Source: Melitaea cinxia (Eukaryota > Arthropoda > Insecta > Lepidoptera > Nymphalidae). From it: DNA of 64,000 nt. The stretch lies in NCBI RefSeq assembly GCF_905220565.1, contig NC_059421.1, forward strand, positions 9,693,501 through 9,757,500. The letters run 5' to 3'. The translations under genes and the position numbers were made by a program. The notes under the pieces were generated by a model. It was given only the letters and a program-made list of their open reading frames with translations, was not told the origin of the DNA and made no database searches. This document shows positions 10,825 to 21,127 of the stretch, piece after piece (within the stretch, counting starts at the first letter, position 1; the number at the start of each line of letters is the position of its first letter).

Positions 10825-11045
10825 ATGCTATAGCCTGTTGAATCCTTACAACACCAGCAGCATAGCAAACGCGTTACCGACCATAACCCCAACCCTGTCC
10901 AGGATCTCAAGCCACCTTACTCACCACAGTTACACAATGCTACTTTGGTACAATATTATTTAGCTGTGATCTGTAAGGTCGAGTACTTCCCCAGTAGGAC
11001 TGCTCGAGATTTCGAGCGGGCTATTTTCTCCTGTTCCTTACCTTA
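10825..11045 (-). repeat. Family B SINE (diverged, truncated)
   Basis: In family order (reverse): ACAACACCAGCAGCATAGCA, CAGGATCTCAAGCCACCTTA, TTTAGCTGTGATCTGTAAGG and a CTCCTGTTCCTTACCTTA end. Confidence 0.7.
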
Positions 11046-11353
11046 AAACAAATAACACATAATTTAATTTAATAAAGTTACATAAGCGTTTGTGCTAACG
11101 CTCCAATGATCAGCTTTCGATACCTTCAGCAAACACTAGTTCGTTAGTCACCACACTCGTTGCGCCTTTGTGACTACGAATTAGTTTGCTCTGTTTTGTT
11201 ACAGGTCCGTCCCACAGGCCTTTTCATACACTAATTTCTTTAGGCTATTCCACTATCATGGGCTTTTGTTCGAAAGCCAGGGGATTAATCTTTATGACAG
11301 CTTTGTGTACTATCATCTAGATTTCAGCTTTCATCGTGGCTTTACCTATCGGT

Positions 11354-11401
11354 AAAGTTAACAACTAGGATCCTTTTTGAAGGATACTAGTTGTTGACTT
11401 T
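11354..11401. repeat. 22-bp hairpin with 4-nt loop
   Basis: Arms 11354-11375 and 11380-11401 are reverse complements except at two positions, with the loop TTTG. The stem core contains CAACTAGGATCC / GGATACTAGTTG. It is not followed by a T-run, and no host element was identified. Confidence 0.8.
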
Positions 11402-11764
11402 GGCTTTGTCCGTTCAATCAAAATATCCTATTGTAACTTCTTTTGATAAATTATTTATTTTTTATTTTTTTATGATACAACATTAAAAAATACATACAAG
11501 CCTAAATTTTCAACCTTCTACGATCAACCCCTATTTTTAAATAGCGTTTAGCGGCAAGACAACGTTTGCTGAGTCAGCTAGTATGTATGTATATTTTACT
11601 TTTTTATATATATATAAAAATCCGTAGTACGAGTACGATCGTTATCAGGTGTATAAATTAAACAAAATATGGTCTGACTCGTATCGCAAATCCAATTTAT
11701 AATCAAAAAGCGGAAAGGGAGTTCCTCTCCCTACGGGTCAGTTGATTTTTATTTTTTATTTTGC

Positions 11765-11885
11765 ATATATGACTAGGAAGGCAACAAGCGTACGGTCCAC
11801 CTGATGATTAGCGGTTGCCGTAGCTGTAGACCTGCAGTTTTTCACTGCCTCACTGTGATGCCTTAATCGTCACAGAAACACAAAA
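11765..11885 (-). repeat. Family B-related SINE fragment (diverged)
   Basis: TATGACTAGGAAGGCAACAA, GCGTACGGTCCACCTGATGA and TGCCGTAGCTGTAGACCTGC follow the 3' end of family B in reverse. The remainder is too changed to align by eye. Confidence 0.5.
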
Positions 11886-11914
11886 GTATTTGAAACCATT
11901 TTTGTTTATCTTAT

Positions 11915-12318
11915 CAGCCTATCACAGTCCTGGACATAGGCCTCCACACGTTCGCGCCAAAAATGGTGTGAACTCATGTATTTTGCCCATAGTCACCACG
12001 CTGGACGGTTGGTGGCCGTAGGGCTGGCTCTGTCGCACCGAAGACGCTGCTGCCCGTCTTCGGCCTGTGTATTTCAAACCCAGCAGTTGGGTGGTTATCC
12101 CGCCATCGGTCGGCTTCTTAGTTCCAAGGTGGTTGTGGAACCTTGTTATCCCTTAGTCGCCTCTTACGATGCCCACGGGAAAAGAGGGGGTGGCTATATT
12201 CTTTACTACCGTAGCTACACAGCTTAGATTAGATACACAAGTTTTATCCTTTTTCCCTAATTGTTTATACAAATATTGTTTGCTTGATTATGATTTCTTT
12301 TTGCGTTACTAAAAAGAT
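11915..12318 (-). repeat. Family A element with 5' extension
   Basis: Full length in reverse: RTE-type end at 11915-11960, body, and 5' end GTAGCTACACAGC at 12213-12224. The next ~80 bp (12225-12301) nearly match 14644-14720 beside another family A copy. These two therefore share a longer 5' part than other copies. They also share the variant GGAAAAGAGGGGG. Confidence 0.8.
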
Positions 12319-12705
12319 ATTTCTGTTTGTTTTTGTGTTGTTGTTTTGTTTGATATTATGTCTGTAAGCAGTTTATGTCACGGATAAAATATTCTCTTCA
12401 ATTTAAATTTTCTATTAGTTCCCTTCCAAAAATAAAAATTCTATATTAACAAAAATGTTGCAAAGAATTTATAACTTACATCGCTGTATACAAGGTAAGC
12501 TCGATCGAATTTTGGAAAAAGACCTAAAAAAATAACATAATTCTTAATAACATTACCCAGTCTCGTTCATTACGGTGTGAGGAGGGACGTAATAAAAAGG
12601 AAGGTGAAGTGTAGGGTTGCCATTGTGTTTACAGTTTTAGGACAAAAATATAGCAAGGTGTCTATACTATTCAATCGTTTTAAGATCAATTACGTGTGCA
12701 TAAAT

Positions 12706-13012
12706 TTTATCACTGAGATGGGCACAGCAAGAAAATACTTGCTCAGAATTCGGAACAACTTGGCAGGCAAAATAACTTGCTATAATTTATCGCAGTCCAA
12801 TACTAGACAGAGGCCTTTCCAAGTTTGCACCGAGTATCCCCATTCTCCGTAATCCTCATCTAGCTTCCACAGGTGATCTTACGTAGACCGTCTATCCAGG
12901 AGAGCGGAGGGTATCCCAAACTGCCAACACGTTGTCTCCAGTCTAGGACATGACTGATCCAAAAAACACCTCAACGTTACAAATGACCACAGCTAAATAT
13001 TCTAATCCCATA
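12706..13012 (+). repeat. Family B SINE split by an RTE tail
   Basis: The SINE 5' part (12706-12766, CTGAGATGGGCACAGCAAG) is interrupted. It resumes at about 12958 with CACCTCAACGTTACAAATGA and CCACAGCTAAATATTCTAAT. The intervening segment is the RTE fragment listed separately. Confidence 0.6.
12770..12955 (-). pseudogene. RTE-type LINE C-terminal and 3' end relic
   Basis: In reverse it shows the RTE end (ATCGCAGTCCAATACTAGAC as plus strand). The post-RT coding region includes CGTAGACCGTCTATCC and CCCAAACTGCCAACACG, parallel to the better-preserved copy at 43317-43691. Stops and indels abound. Confidence 0.65.
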
Positions 13013-13124
13013 TTTCTCAGCAGACGTCATTTTCATATTGTATTATGTCATCGGCTTTATTAAATATTACAAAAAATGACATGAGGTAATAATAATTTAA
13101 CTGAGGTAGGACACAGCTGGAAAT

Positions 13125-13330
13125 TTCCTAAATGCATGATGATAGCGTTACGAAAAGTGTGATTGGGTGAGGCGAATGGAGCAAGAGAGCGAGGTGCGAG
13201 ACCACATTTTATTTCTCTCTTTCTCTCATAGACAGTTACATTTCGTATATCTGAGACACAGTGCAGGCCTATTATGCAGAAGTTTTACTTCAATCGCGTG
13301 GTATAAAGAATACTCGTTTTTTTTTTAAGT
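13125..13330 (+). repeat. Family L element (5' truncated)
   Basis: GATGATAGCGTTACGAAAAG and AGTTACATTTCGTATATCTG are followed by a diverged ending. A 25-bp family B 5' scrap (13098-13122, CTGAGGTAGGACACAGC) directly precedes it. Confidence 0.65.
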
Positions 13331-14327
13331 TATAGAACTTTATCAAATTATTTAATTCTGATGCGGTAGGAAGCTCACTGTGTAAACGAGTAATATATAT
13401 TAATGCTTAAGCTATTACAAATGAAACTCGAAAGTTTTATTCAAATTTATACTCGCGAAACGGTCTATTACTCAATATAACATTGAGAATATAGCAACTA
13501 TCTTGAAATAGTCGATACGACAGACTTCTTAAGTACATCAATTGCCGCCAAATCGACTCTAGGTCAGGTCCGTTTCCGGTACGATCCGGTCGGTTCCGGA
13601 CGCCTGGTCACCATACGCCCAATTTCAGTGGGAATATCAAAGGACACAAATTATGTACCATCCAAGCAGGCCCCGTTTATTACTAAAGAGTAATGAGAAG
13701 GGGCAGTAATGATGTAGAGTCGTTCTATGTTCGTTTACAGTGCGCTTAACCGACTTTTTAAAAATGTTAACAAATAATCTTATGATGTATACGTAAACAT
13801 ATTAATGCTTCTTTATTTGAAAAACAGACATTTTTTTGTTTTTGTTTTTCAGTTCTTTTTTCGAAAATTAGAAAACTAATCAATTTCTAAATATAGTAAC
13901 CGGGCTTTAGACAACCGGTATTAAAACTGACTATTACGGTTCACTCCAGTACTCATGTACAGAATTTTAATGTCCATTTATTTATACTTTTTTTATTGTT
14001 TACAATACACAGGTATACACTGCTAAGGTAGAAAGGTTACAATTCACTTTTCATTTTGGAGTCAATTTGCTTTTTAGAATTTACGTATACAAAAACACTA
14101 AGACCATATTACGAGTATAAGCACTTAGGTATTTACAAATATATTTCATCAGCGGAACACCGAATCTGTGAACGCTAGCGTTTTGTTCAGTAATAGTTTT
14201 CAGACAAATCCACCAAAGCGTTGTTATACATTTAAATATTACTGTCCATCTACTTTGATTTAAATCAAATCAAATCAAAATGCATATTGTTAACATAGTT
14301 GCCTAAATTCATATCTATAACTTTAAC
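13331..14327. other. Unassigned interval
   Basis: It contains a locally GC-richer unique-looking stretch at 13535-13750 (for example CCGGTACGATCCGGTCGG) and an (AAATC)n run at 14262-14282. No exon structure was supported. Confidence 0.4.
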
Positions 14328-14720
14328 CTATCGCAGTCCACTGCTGGACATAGGTCTCCACAAGTTCGCGCCAAAAATGCCGTGAACTCATGTGTGCTGC
14401 CCATAGTCACCACGCTGGGCAGGCGGGTTGGTGACCGCAGGGCTGGATTTGTCGCGCCGAAGACGCTGCTGCCCATCTTCGGCCTGTGTAATTCAAAGCT
14501 GGCAGTTGGATGGTTATCCCGCCATCGGTCTGCTTTATAAGTTCCAAGATGGTAGTGGAACTGTGTTATCCCTTAGTCGCCTCTTACGACGCCCACGGGA
14601 AAAGAGGGGGTGGCTATATTCTTTACTACCGTAGCCACACAGCTTAGATTAGAACACAAGTTTTATCCTTTTTCCCTAATTGTTTATAGAAATATTGTTT
14701 GCTTTATTATGATTTCTTTT
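14328..14720 (-). repeat. Family A element with 5' extension, sister of 11915-12318
   Basis: RTE end at 14328-14370, body, and 5' end at about 14643. It is then followed by a ~78-bp extension nearly identical to 12225-12301, with only a few substitutions or indels. Confidence 0.8.
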
Positions 14721-14722
14721 AA

Positions 14723-14766
14723 GAAGAGAGGGGTAGCTATATTATTTAATGCCGTAACCACACAGC
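14723..14766 (-). repeat. Second family A 5' end in tandem
   Basis: GAAGAGAGGGGTAGCTATAT then TGCCGTAACCACACAGCTG repeats the 5' terminal ~45 bp of family A, directly after the extension of the preceding copy. Confidence 0.7.
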
Positions 14767-14849
14767 TGTTCATTCATATCTATAGTAGTTCGTTTTCTTG
14801 GTTTCTTCTTATAAATAAAAATTGTTCTAATATAAATTCTAGTAGACCC

Positions 14850-15172
14850 AGCCAACTTTGTACCACAATTTGGTTTGCGAGTTCAATTCCCGCTCGGGAT
14901 TGATATTCGATTTGTACAAAATATTTCTTTCCAGTTTGGATGTCTGTCTTTATGGGTCTCCCCACCGTGCCTCTGACAGCACGTTAAGCTGTTGGCCCAA
15001 GTAACAAATCTTCTTTATGATATTTATTTTAGTTACAACTAGTTTTTAACTAGTTTCCACTGATGCGATCGTTACCTATTGTAGGGAACATATCCGCCAC
15101 CCGCAATGAAGCAGCGTGGTGGATTAAGTATTAATCCTTCTTCTACATGGAGAAAATGACCTAGCTGTGGAA
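14850..15172 (+). repeat. Family D SINE, subfamily D2
   Basis: Head remnant GAGTTCAATTCCCGCTCGGG (box B-like), then GGGTCTCCCCACCGTGCCTC, GTAACAAATCTTCTTTATGA, GAAGCAGCGTGGTGGATTAA and a 3' GTGGAATGTTACA. The segment 15001-15055 is shared with 42430-42490, which defines a subfamily. Confidence 0.65.
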
Positions 15173-15179
15173 TGTTACA

Positions 15180-15939
15180 TACCGTGTATGCATATACGTT
15201 AATTTTCTCATCAAATTTGGTGCAGTCATGCGACAGCTATGCTTACATATATTTCGTAACTTCGTTTTTCTTTATATAGGTGACATTAACCGTCACAAAA
15301 AATAAAACGCCTCAAAAACGACTCTACATAATTTACTGTCTTACGCAATGCGTACGTCAGTCATGGCCGTAAAATGAATCTAGTTATTCATTATAAGCAC
15401 CTACCTTTGCGTTACACGAATTAGTAGAAACGGAGCTAAACCGAATACTAATATTATATACACGTAAATTTGTCTGTTTGTTACGTTAACACTGAAATAA
15501 GGAGATAATTAATACAACTAAATCGCGTGGTTTTGTCTGCATTAATATTTCGGGAGTTGCTTAGATTGTTCTATATTTAAAGGCAAAAGTGTAATGGATA
15601 AAAACAGTTTCAAAGTCGTTCCACATCCTAGCTTTCTAAGACACTCTTAGTACTGCTGCTCTCCCTTTTCACCCACTAATCTTCCTCTTTCTCCTTATGG
15701 TCTGCGCTTCGATAAGAGCAAAAGGTATGGTTATAATATTTATGTTAAAATATAAACAATATAAGGTTGCAACTCCCGCCCTGTTAGTAATATGTTTTAC
15801 GGCGTATTAGCCTTTTCCGATTAAATTAATCTATGCATTTATGTACACTATCATTGTACCAAATTTTATTCAGATCCAGTCAGTGGTTTAGGCGTAAATC
15901 CGTAAAATTTAAAGCAACTTTGGTAGTGTGAAGAAAAGG
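15180..15939. other. Mostly unassigned interval
   Basis: A weak Helitron-like start (CTAATATTATATACACG, near 15450) is the only hint. No gene seen. Confidence 0.35.
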
Positions 15940-16325
15940 GAGGATCCTCCAACCAGACGGGTGTTATGTCTGGCGGGCTACTGCCCCGACGGTTGTTGTC
16001 GGGATCTTGTATATATACTCAATCACTTTGATAACTTTGATAGCGCGATGTAGGATACGTCAGTTTTCTCTAGTTTGTGTGCCGCGCGATAGATGTCGCT
16101 ACACAACTTACACTTATAATATTAGTATGATTAAATCTGCCTCATAAATAGATATAAAAAAGAGTGTGCTTTAGACCACACGACTGAAGTAAAACTTACG
16201 AAACGTAACTCTCTCTCTCAACTTCCGTTCACCTCGCCGATCACACTTTTCGTAACGCTCTCATCACGCATCCGCCAGCTTACTCCCCAAGTCAACGTGC
16301 GTAAAGAAGTTTTTTTTAGTATATA
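15940..16325 (-). repeat. Family L+M element (LTR-like)
   Basis: In reverse: AAACTTCTTTACGCACG, CTTGGGGAGTAAGCTGG, the TTACGTTTCGTAAG area, then the family M part. M carries ACTGACGTATCC, TATCGCGCGG variants, a TATA-like GAGTATATATACAAGAT and ACAACAACCGTCGGGG, and ends GGAGGATCCTCCC. It parallels 32328-33080. A TATA motif inside a repeated block with a constant end suggests a solo LTR, but no LTR pair or TSD was found. Confidence 0.55.
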
Positions 16326-16348
16326 TATATATACATATATATATATAG
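16318..16348. repeat. (TA)n microsatellite
   Basis: Alternating TA interrupted by one ACATA unit. Confidence 0.8.
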
Positions 16349-16349
16349 A

Positions 16350-16890
16350 TCTTACATAGGAGACGCAGATATAGCCGAGTTCAAAAAACTAAATAAAATA
16401 TATAAGCACCTTACATTATCGTGAAGAGAGTAAAACATATCAACTCTATATCATATCATAAATTAACAAAATATATAACCCCCTTTATAGGTGTACCATA
16501 TATTAATATATAAGAACCCCCACACAAGTTATATATAGTAATAAAACGTCTAAATAAAAGTGTGACAAAGCGCTGTTTACACTAGATTAACACCCAGGCG
16601 TGTGAAGTCGGGTGTGATAGGTTGTAAACAAACACATTTCTATTTTCAACCTTACCATCTATACGATAAGGTTGGAAGTAAAAGAGAAATCCTTATTAAG
16701 TTACATCGTGTATTTGTTAGTTCTGTAAATACAGTGATAAGGAAAATGTGTGTATTTTTATGTTTATCCGACTTTGTAAAAAGAAGAGTACGACGAGTAA
16801 ATGAAAATATATTTTTGTAATTGATGCTACTGGTTTGATATGATAGGCCCTTTTTTATTTAACTGAAGTTATAATAAAAAAAAGAGTATA
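16350..16890. other. Unassigned AT-rich interval
   Basis: A 72-codon open frame (16602-16820) has no recognisable motif. A small inverted repeat AACCTTA/TAAGGTT lies at about 16650-16675. Confidence 0.35.
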
Positions 16891-16894
16891 ATAC

Positions 16895-17000
16895 TGTTTA
16901 TAATAATACTGTTTTCAAGCAGTGTTGTATTTCAATTGGTCAATAAGGTGACCAGAGCTCCTTGGGATTGGCGATAGAGTCTAACAATCTGCGCCAACGT
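16895..17000 (+). repeat. Family B SINE fragment
   Basis: AATAATACTGTTTTCAAGCA, then GGTGACCAGAGCTCCTTGGG, and a diverged end. Confidence 0.6.
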
Positions 17001-17042
17001 GCCAGTCTGCTGTGAGATATGAGTGTAAATTATATATAATTT

Positions 17043-17229
17043 ACTAGCTGACCCCGCAAACGTTGTTTTGCCAATGCCATCATTCCAGCCTATTGCAGTC
17101 CAAGCTGGACATAGGCCTCCACAAGTTCGCGTCAACAACATCTATTTTTCATATCCCTAAGTTATAAGGGAGGAAGGTTTAAGAGGATAATAACATATAT
17201 AGCAAAACAACGTTTGCGGGGTCACTAGT
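17043..17229. mobile_element. Inverted pair of family F Helitron-like ends around an RTE tail
   Basis: 17043-17070 is the family F 3' terminus in reverse (ACTAGCTGACCCCGCAAACG). 17202-17229 is the same terminus forward, with a one-base gap. Between them lie a reverse RTE-type tail (17084-17140, TTGCAGTCCAAGCTGGACAT) and the last ~90 bp of a forward F copy. The arrangement is tail-to-tail. Confidence 0.75.
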
Positions 17230-17404
17230 TTACATACAATATTATTATATGCCACATATATATTATTTTATACTAATGTAAAGTGTCTAGTAATAAATTC
17301 AGTTAAAATAAAATTTGAAATATTCTCGACGATTGTACAAAGTAAATAAAATTCATATTATCAGATATAGGCTTGTTCGTGTTCAGCGCGCATCAATATC
17401 TGAC

Positions 17405-17480
17405 ATCAAATCAAAAGATAACATATTCAAGTAGGCTTTAAAAGCGCTTTTGAAACGATGATTTTATTTGACATATAGGT
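17405..17480 (-). repeat. Family K LINE 3' end fragment
   Basis: AAATCAAAAGATAACATATTC and AAGTAGGCTTTAAAAGCGC are a degraded form of the family K end in reverse. Confidence 0.45.
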
Positions 17481-17512
17481 TATTAAAACATGATTTTCTA
17501 TGATATATTTTA

Positions 17513-17698
17513 ATTATAAAATTCCCGTGTTACAATAATCCTTCGAAACGGCTGGACCGATTTTTATGAAATTTTGTGTGCATATCGTGTGGGTCTGAGA
17601 ATCGGCCAACGTCTATTTTTTATACCCCTAAGTTATAAAGGGGAGTCATTAATGGTTAATAACATATATGGCAACACAACGTTTGCGGGGTCAGCAGT
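17513..17698 (+). mobile_element. Helitron-like family F element
   Basis: AATTCCCGTGTTACAATAAT, GAAACGGCTGGACCGATTTT, TGAGAATCGGCCAACGTCTA and the 3' end AACGTTTGCGGGGTCAGCAG. The terminal CTAGT is mutated to CAGT. Non-coding. Confidence 0.75.
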
Positions 17699-17699
17699 A

Positions 17700-17704
17700 T
17701 CTCT

Positions 17705-17740
<36 letters not shown>

Positions 17741-17742
17741 GT
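17700..17742. repeat. (TA)n microsatellite
   Basis: A long uninterrupted TA run directly downstream of the family F end. Confidence 0.85.
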
Positions 17743-17923
17743 TGAGGCTATCACAGCATTTGTCAATAAAATTTTCATACTAAAATTATATTGAAATTAT
17801 TAAGGATAATCAATAAGATAGTTAAGTATATTTAAGTATATATATATTCTTATATATAAAATAGAGTCAATATAATAAAATCACATATATTGCATACCAT
17901 TTCTAAGCAACAAATTAAATTAA

Positions 17924-19240
17924 CCTTTAAGTATGGACGTGGAGTCTCACAGGCTACTCGATGTTTTCGTTTTCCTAGTTTCACCTATTTGCCCTAACTC
18001 CCAGTGGTTGAGCAGCTCAGTAGCTTTTGTTTTAGTTGTAAAACTACCAACGGGAGAGGGGGTTGCGTCTTTCAATGAATATCACCTAAGTAATGACCAT
18101 CAAAATATTGAGCGGAGCCTGTCAGGCTACACGTCCATTTTTTCCCTATGATATATTTTACAAGAGCGATTACGTTTGTATCAGATTTTGAAGTACAAAA
18201 TGTCAAAAAACAATGAAGCCGGTAGTGCTAAATCAAAACGACCATCTACGAGTTCTGTTCAGGACCCTGTGAGAAAAAATTTTGTGCAGGAGATCCACTT
18301 TTGTGGTGAAGTGAGTTAGTTGTTATTAGCTTCGGATCAGTCTGACAATGAAGAGACTACTGAAGATTTTATTTTATATTGGAGTCTAAACTGATACAAA
18401 ATCATGAAAGTGACAGTGATGATGACCAGGACCAAGACCAAGACATAGAAGAAGAATCTTGTAGTTATAGAGATAGCCTATGGTGTTGCTATATCGTGTC
18501 CTAGACTTGAGTGCCATGAATGCGTACATCTTATATAAGATGCACCAAACAAAAGCTGCGGAAAGAGATTTAAAAAATTAGTACATGTGCTTGTGGTGCC
18601 TTATGTGCAAAGACGTTTTATAAATACACGACTGCCAGAAGAGCTGAGGTTGACCATGACTCTAGTTTTAGGTATTTATATGGTTACAGAAGATGTCTAA
18701 GATCAAGAAACCAGTCAAGAAACCAGAAGAGCATATAAAATCTGTTCCACGAAAAAACATAGGATGATTTCCCATGTTTGTATTGGGTGCAACAAACCTG
18801 TGTGTCTCCAATGTTCTACACCTTTGTGCACTGACTGCCAATAAATTTACGTTATTTGACTGTTGTCAAAACTTTTTATATTTGTTATATGAAGTAGTTC
18901 TTTTGTGTTTTTGGTTTGTTGTACATTATATTTTGAGAAAAAAAGACTTATTTTGTTATAGGAATAAGTTTGGCTGCTTTTATTACCTAAAAATGTAACT
19001 TAAGTAGATTTCGACTGAAAAGAGTCATAATTTTAGATTTTTAATATTTCTATAATTTTTTAAACAAAATTTGATTATATAAGCACGTTATTTAATTGCT
19101 AAACTACATAACTTAATTATGTAATTAGTTTTAAAGCGATCTTATATCAAATTCCCCAAAAAAATGTGTGTGCATATAGGAGCCTGTGAGACTACACGTC
19201 CACAGTAGTGTTAAGAAAAAATGACGTCCATACTTAAAGG
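17924..19240 (+). mobile_element. piggyBac-type element, internally deleted, intact ends
   Basis: The ends are perfect 17-bp inverted repeats CCTTTAAGTATGGACGT (17924-17940 and 19224-19240). They are flanked by TTAA at 17920-17923 and 19241-19244, the diagnostic piggyBac target duplication. A subterminal inverted motif (GTCTCACAGGCTA on the left, AGCCTGTGAGAC on the right) is also present, plus a third related motif GCCTGTCAGGCTACACGTCC at about 18118. The element is 1,317 bp, where autonomous piggyBac elements are around 2.4 kb. Coding remnants at 18200-18844 are transposase N- and C-termini, so the core catalytic region is deleted. The TIRs look mobilisable in trans; this is inference. Confidence 0.95.
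18200..18844 (+). pseudogene. piggyBac transposase relic (N-terminus fused to C-terminus by deletion)
   Basis: The first reading frame starts at 18200 (MSKNNEAGSAKSKRP...) and meets a stop at 18317. An acidic stretch with LLLASDQSDNEETTED and then ESDSDDDQDQDQD follows, as in the acidic N-terminal region of these transposases. From 18480 the sequence jumps to the C-terminal part: MVLLYRVLDLSAMNAYILYK, then after a frameshift RRFINTRLPEELRL. The zinc-binding tail VCIGCNKPVCLQC...LCTDC ends at 18842-18844. Most of the catalytic domain holding the conserved aspartates is missing, and there are at least two stops or frameshifts. No active enzyme can be made from it. Confidence 0.9.
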
Positions 19241-19244
19241 TTAA

Positions 19245-19621
19245 TAGAATTAGTCGTTAAGGCACAACATAGACTTATAATTGAAATTAATCCACTGCTT
19301 CCATTTACCCTACTTTTTATTTTTATACCATTTACTTAACTTTCTATAATATAAAAAGAAAAAAGTAAAAATATTCTTCTTACTGTTAACTGAGAGATTA
19401 CTTTCGAGGCCATTTTTGTAGGTATCCGATACGTGACCCGTATGACTGCTTGTCCCGCTCATACGCGTATACTAAGGTTAGATAAGTCAATAGAAGTTAC
19501 TACAAAACTATGAAGAAATTTTCTTTTCCAGTGTCAGTTTCCAGTTTCCAGTGTCCTTCAAGTCGGTTGTCAATTCTTTATTAATCGATGATACCACCTA
19601 CCACACATACATACTGTAGGA
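19245..19621. other. Unassigned interval
   Basis: Nothing recognised. A local direct repeat CAGTTTCCAGT/CAGTGTC lies at about 19531-19553. Confidence 0.4.
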
Positions 19622-19758
19622 CTTTTTTTTTATGTCACTAGGTCGGCAAACAAGCGTACGACTCACCTGATGGTAAGCGATTACCGTAGCTTATAGACGC
19701 CTGCAACACCAGAAGCATCGCAAGCGCGTTTCCGACCCAATCCCCAATCCCCAGGAGA
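19622..19758 (-). repeat. Family B SINE, 3' half
   Basis: TTATGTCACTAGGTCGGCAA, ACAAGCGTACGACTCACCTG and CCAGAAGCATCGCAAGCGCG. It stops after CCAATCCCCAGGAG. Confidence 0.85.
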
Positions 19759-19759
19759 C

Positions 19760-20344
19760 TATAGACCCCCAGGGACTTATATAATTTCAACTAATATGAT
19801 TTATTGGAACGAAGTTCCTTATGGGGCGTTGTGGAGGGGTACCCTAGCCGGCAAAAAACGTCCGTTAAGTTAAAAAAAGCGTGAGATATTTATGTATAGT
19901 CTACTCGTATGTATGATGGCTATACAGTGTCTAATGTACAGTCTACGTGATGAATGCTATTATTATTGCAGTTTGCTATTATTATTGTATCATTCGATAA
20001 TTATTATATATTTTTATAAATCATTGTAAATAAAACAAAGGTGTTAAAATTATTTTTTTAGTTTTTTTTATTTTTTTTTTATTTTATCAATAAAAAATCA
20101 TAATAAAAAATGTATAACGGCATAATTATTTTTCCTTATACCTCGAATAGAATTTGAAATTAATATTTTATAATAAAGAACTTCGTCCTATCTGGTGTCC
20201 CACGACAACAAGCGGTTTTTTTTTGAGAATCATGTTAAGCAACATTGACGTTAGAGATTTAAGCTGAGAGTGATTCCTTACAACGCTATTAACTGTTGAT
20301 GCAAGATGTATGTATATACCAGCATTTACTATACCGCTATGTAG
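19760..20344. other. Unassigned AT-rich interval
   Basis: T- and A-rich runs near 20050-20110. Nothing recognised. Confidence 0.4.
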
Positions 20345-20626
20345 GTTTTTTTTATGTCACTAGGTCGGCAAACAAGCGTACGGCTCACCTGATGGTAAGC
20401 GATTACCGTAGCTTATAGACGCCTGCAACACCAGAAGCATCGCAAGCGCGTTACCGACCCAATCCTCAATCCCCCCAGGAGCTCTGGTCACCTTACTCAC
20501 CAACAGGAACACAATACTGCTTGAAAATAGTGTTATTTTGCTGTGATCTTTTGTAAGGTCGAGGTACTACCCCAATCGGGCTGCTCCATATTTTGAGCAG
20601 GAAATTCCTGCTGTGCCCTACCTCAG
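20345..20626 (-). repeat. Family B SINE, full length
   Basis: Complete in reverse, from TATGTCACTAGGTCGGCAAA to CTGCTGTGCCCTACCTCAG. It is one of the best-preserved copies and shows family boundaries of about 275-280 bp. Confidence 0.9.
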
Positions 20627-20656
20627 GTCTGTACCTGAGGTAGGGCACAGCAGGAA
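20605..20656. repeat. Perfect 22-bp inverted repeat at a SINE end
   Basis: TTCCTGCTGTGCCCTACCTC... (20605-20626) is followed after an 8-bp spacer (20627-20634) by its exact complement (20635-20656). The second arm is the start of another, immediately truncated family B unit in the opposite orientation. Confidence 0.9.
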
Positions 20657-20659
20657 AGC

Positions 20660-21127
20660 CTCAATTTATGTTTTTATATTTAATTATTATATTTTAGAGT
20701 TTTATTGCTTTAACTAGTTGTGTGCCGTGATTTCACCTTAATTTGAGACTAATTTACTAAGATATTTATAAACATAAACCAGCGCAAAGCGCGACATAGC
20801 GCGTCGTTTCGTTTGACTATCTCCTAAGTTATGATTACAAATTCAAAGCTATAAAAGATAAAGTTTTGGCTGACGCAGTATTTTTCATTCGTAAGGATAC
20901 ATATGCCTGACTGATAAAAATGCAATAACACCTTTCATGTTTGAGACCATTAATTCCTTGCAAGGCTATTTTAAAATTATGATATCTTCAAAGATATTCA
21001 TTGAAGCGGATTGATGTGAAGGACGATTTTGTTCAAAAAGAAATACTTGTGATGATTTATAATATTATATTTTTTATAGATTAAATCACTTATGTCACGA
21101 CAAATTTACTCCTTATCACTGTTACGT
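20660..21127. other. Unassigned AT-rich interval
   Basis: Possible diverged Helitron-like sequence near 20760-20840 (AGCGCAAAGCGCGACATAGC). Not firm. Confidence 0.3.

Noticed and set aside
17933..18151. 72-codon open frame at the piggyBac left end
   Set aside because: It begins inside the terminal inverted repeat and has no similarity to the transposase, whose relics are in other frames.
18774..18998. 74-codon hydrophobic open frame in piggyBac
   Set aside because: It is a shadow of the cysteine-rich transposase C-terminus, which reads correctly in a different frame.
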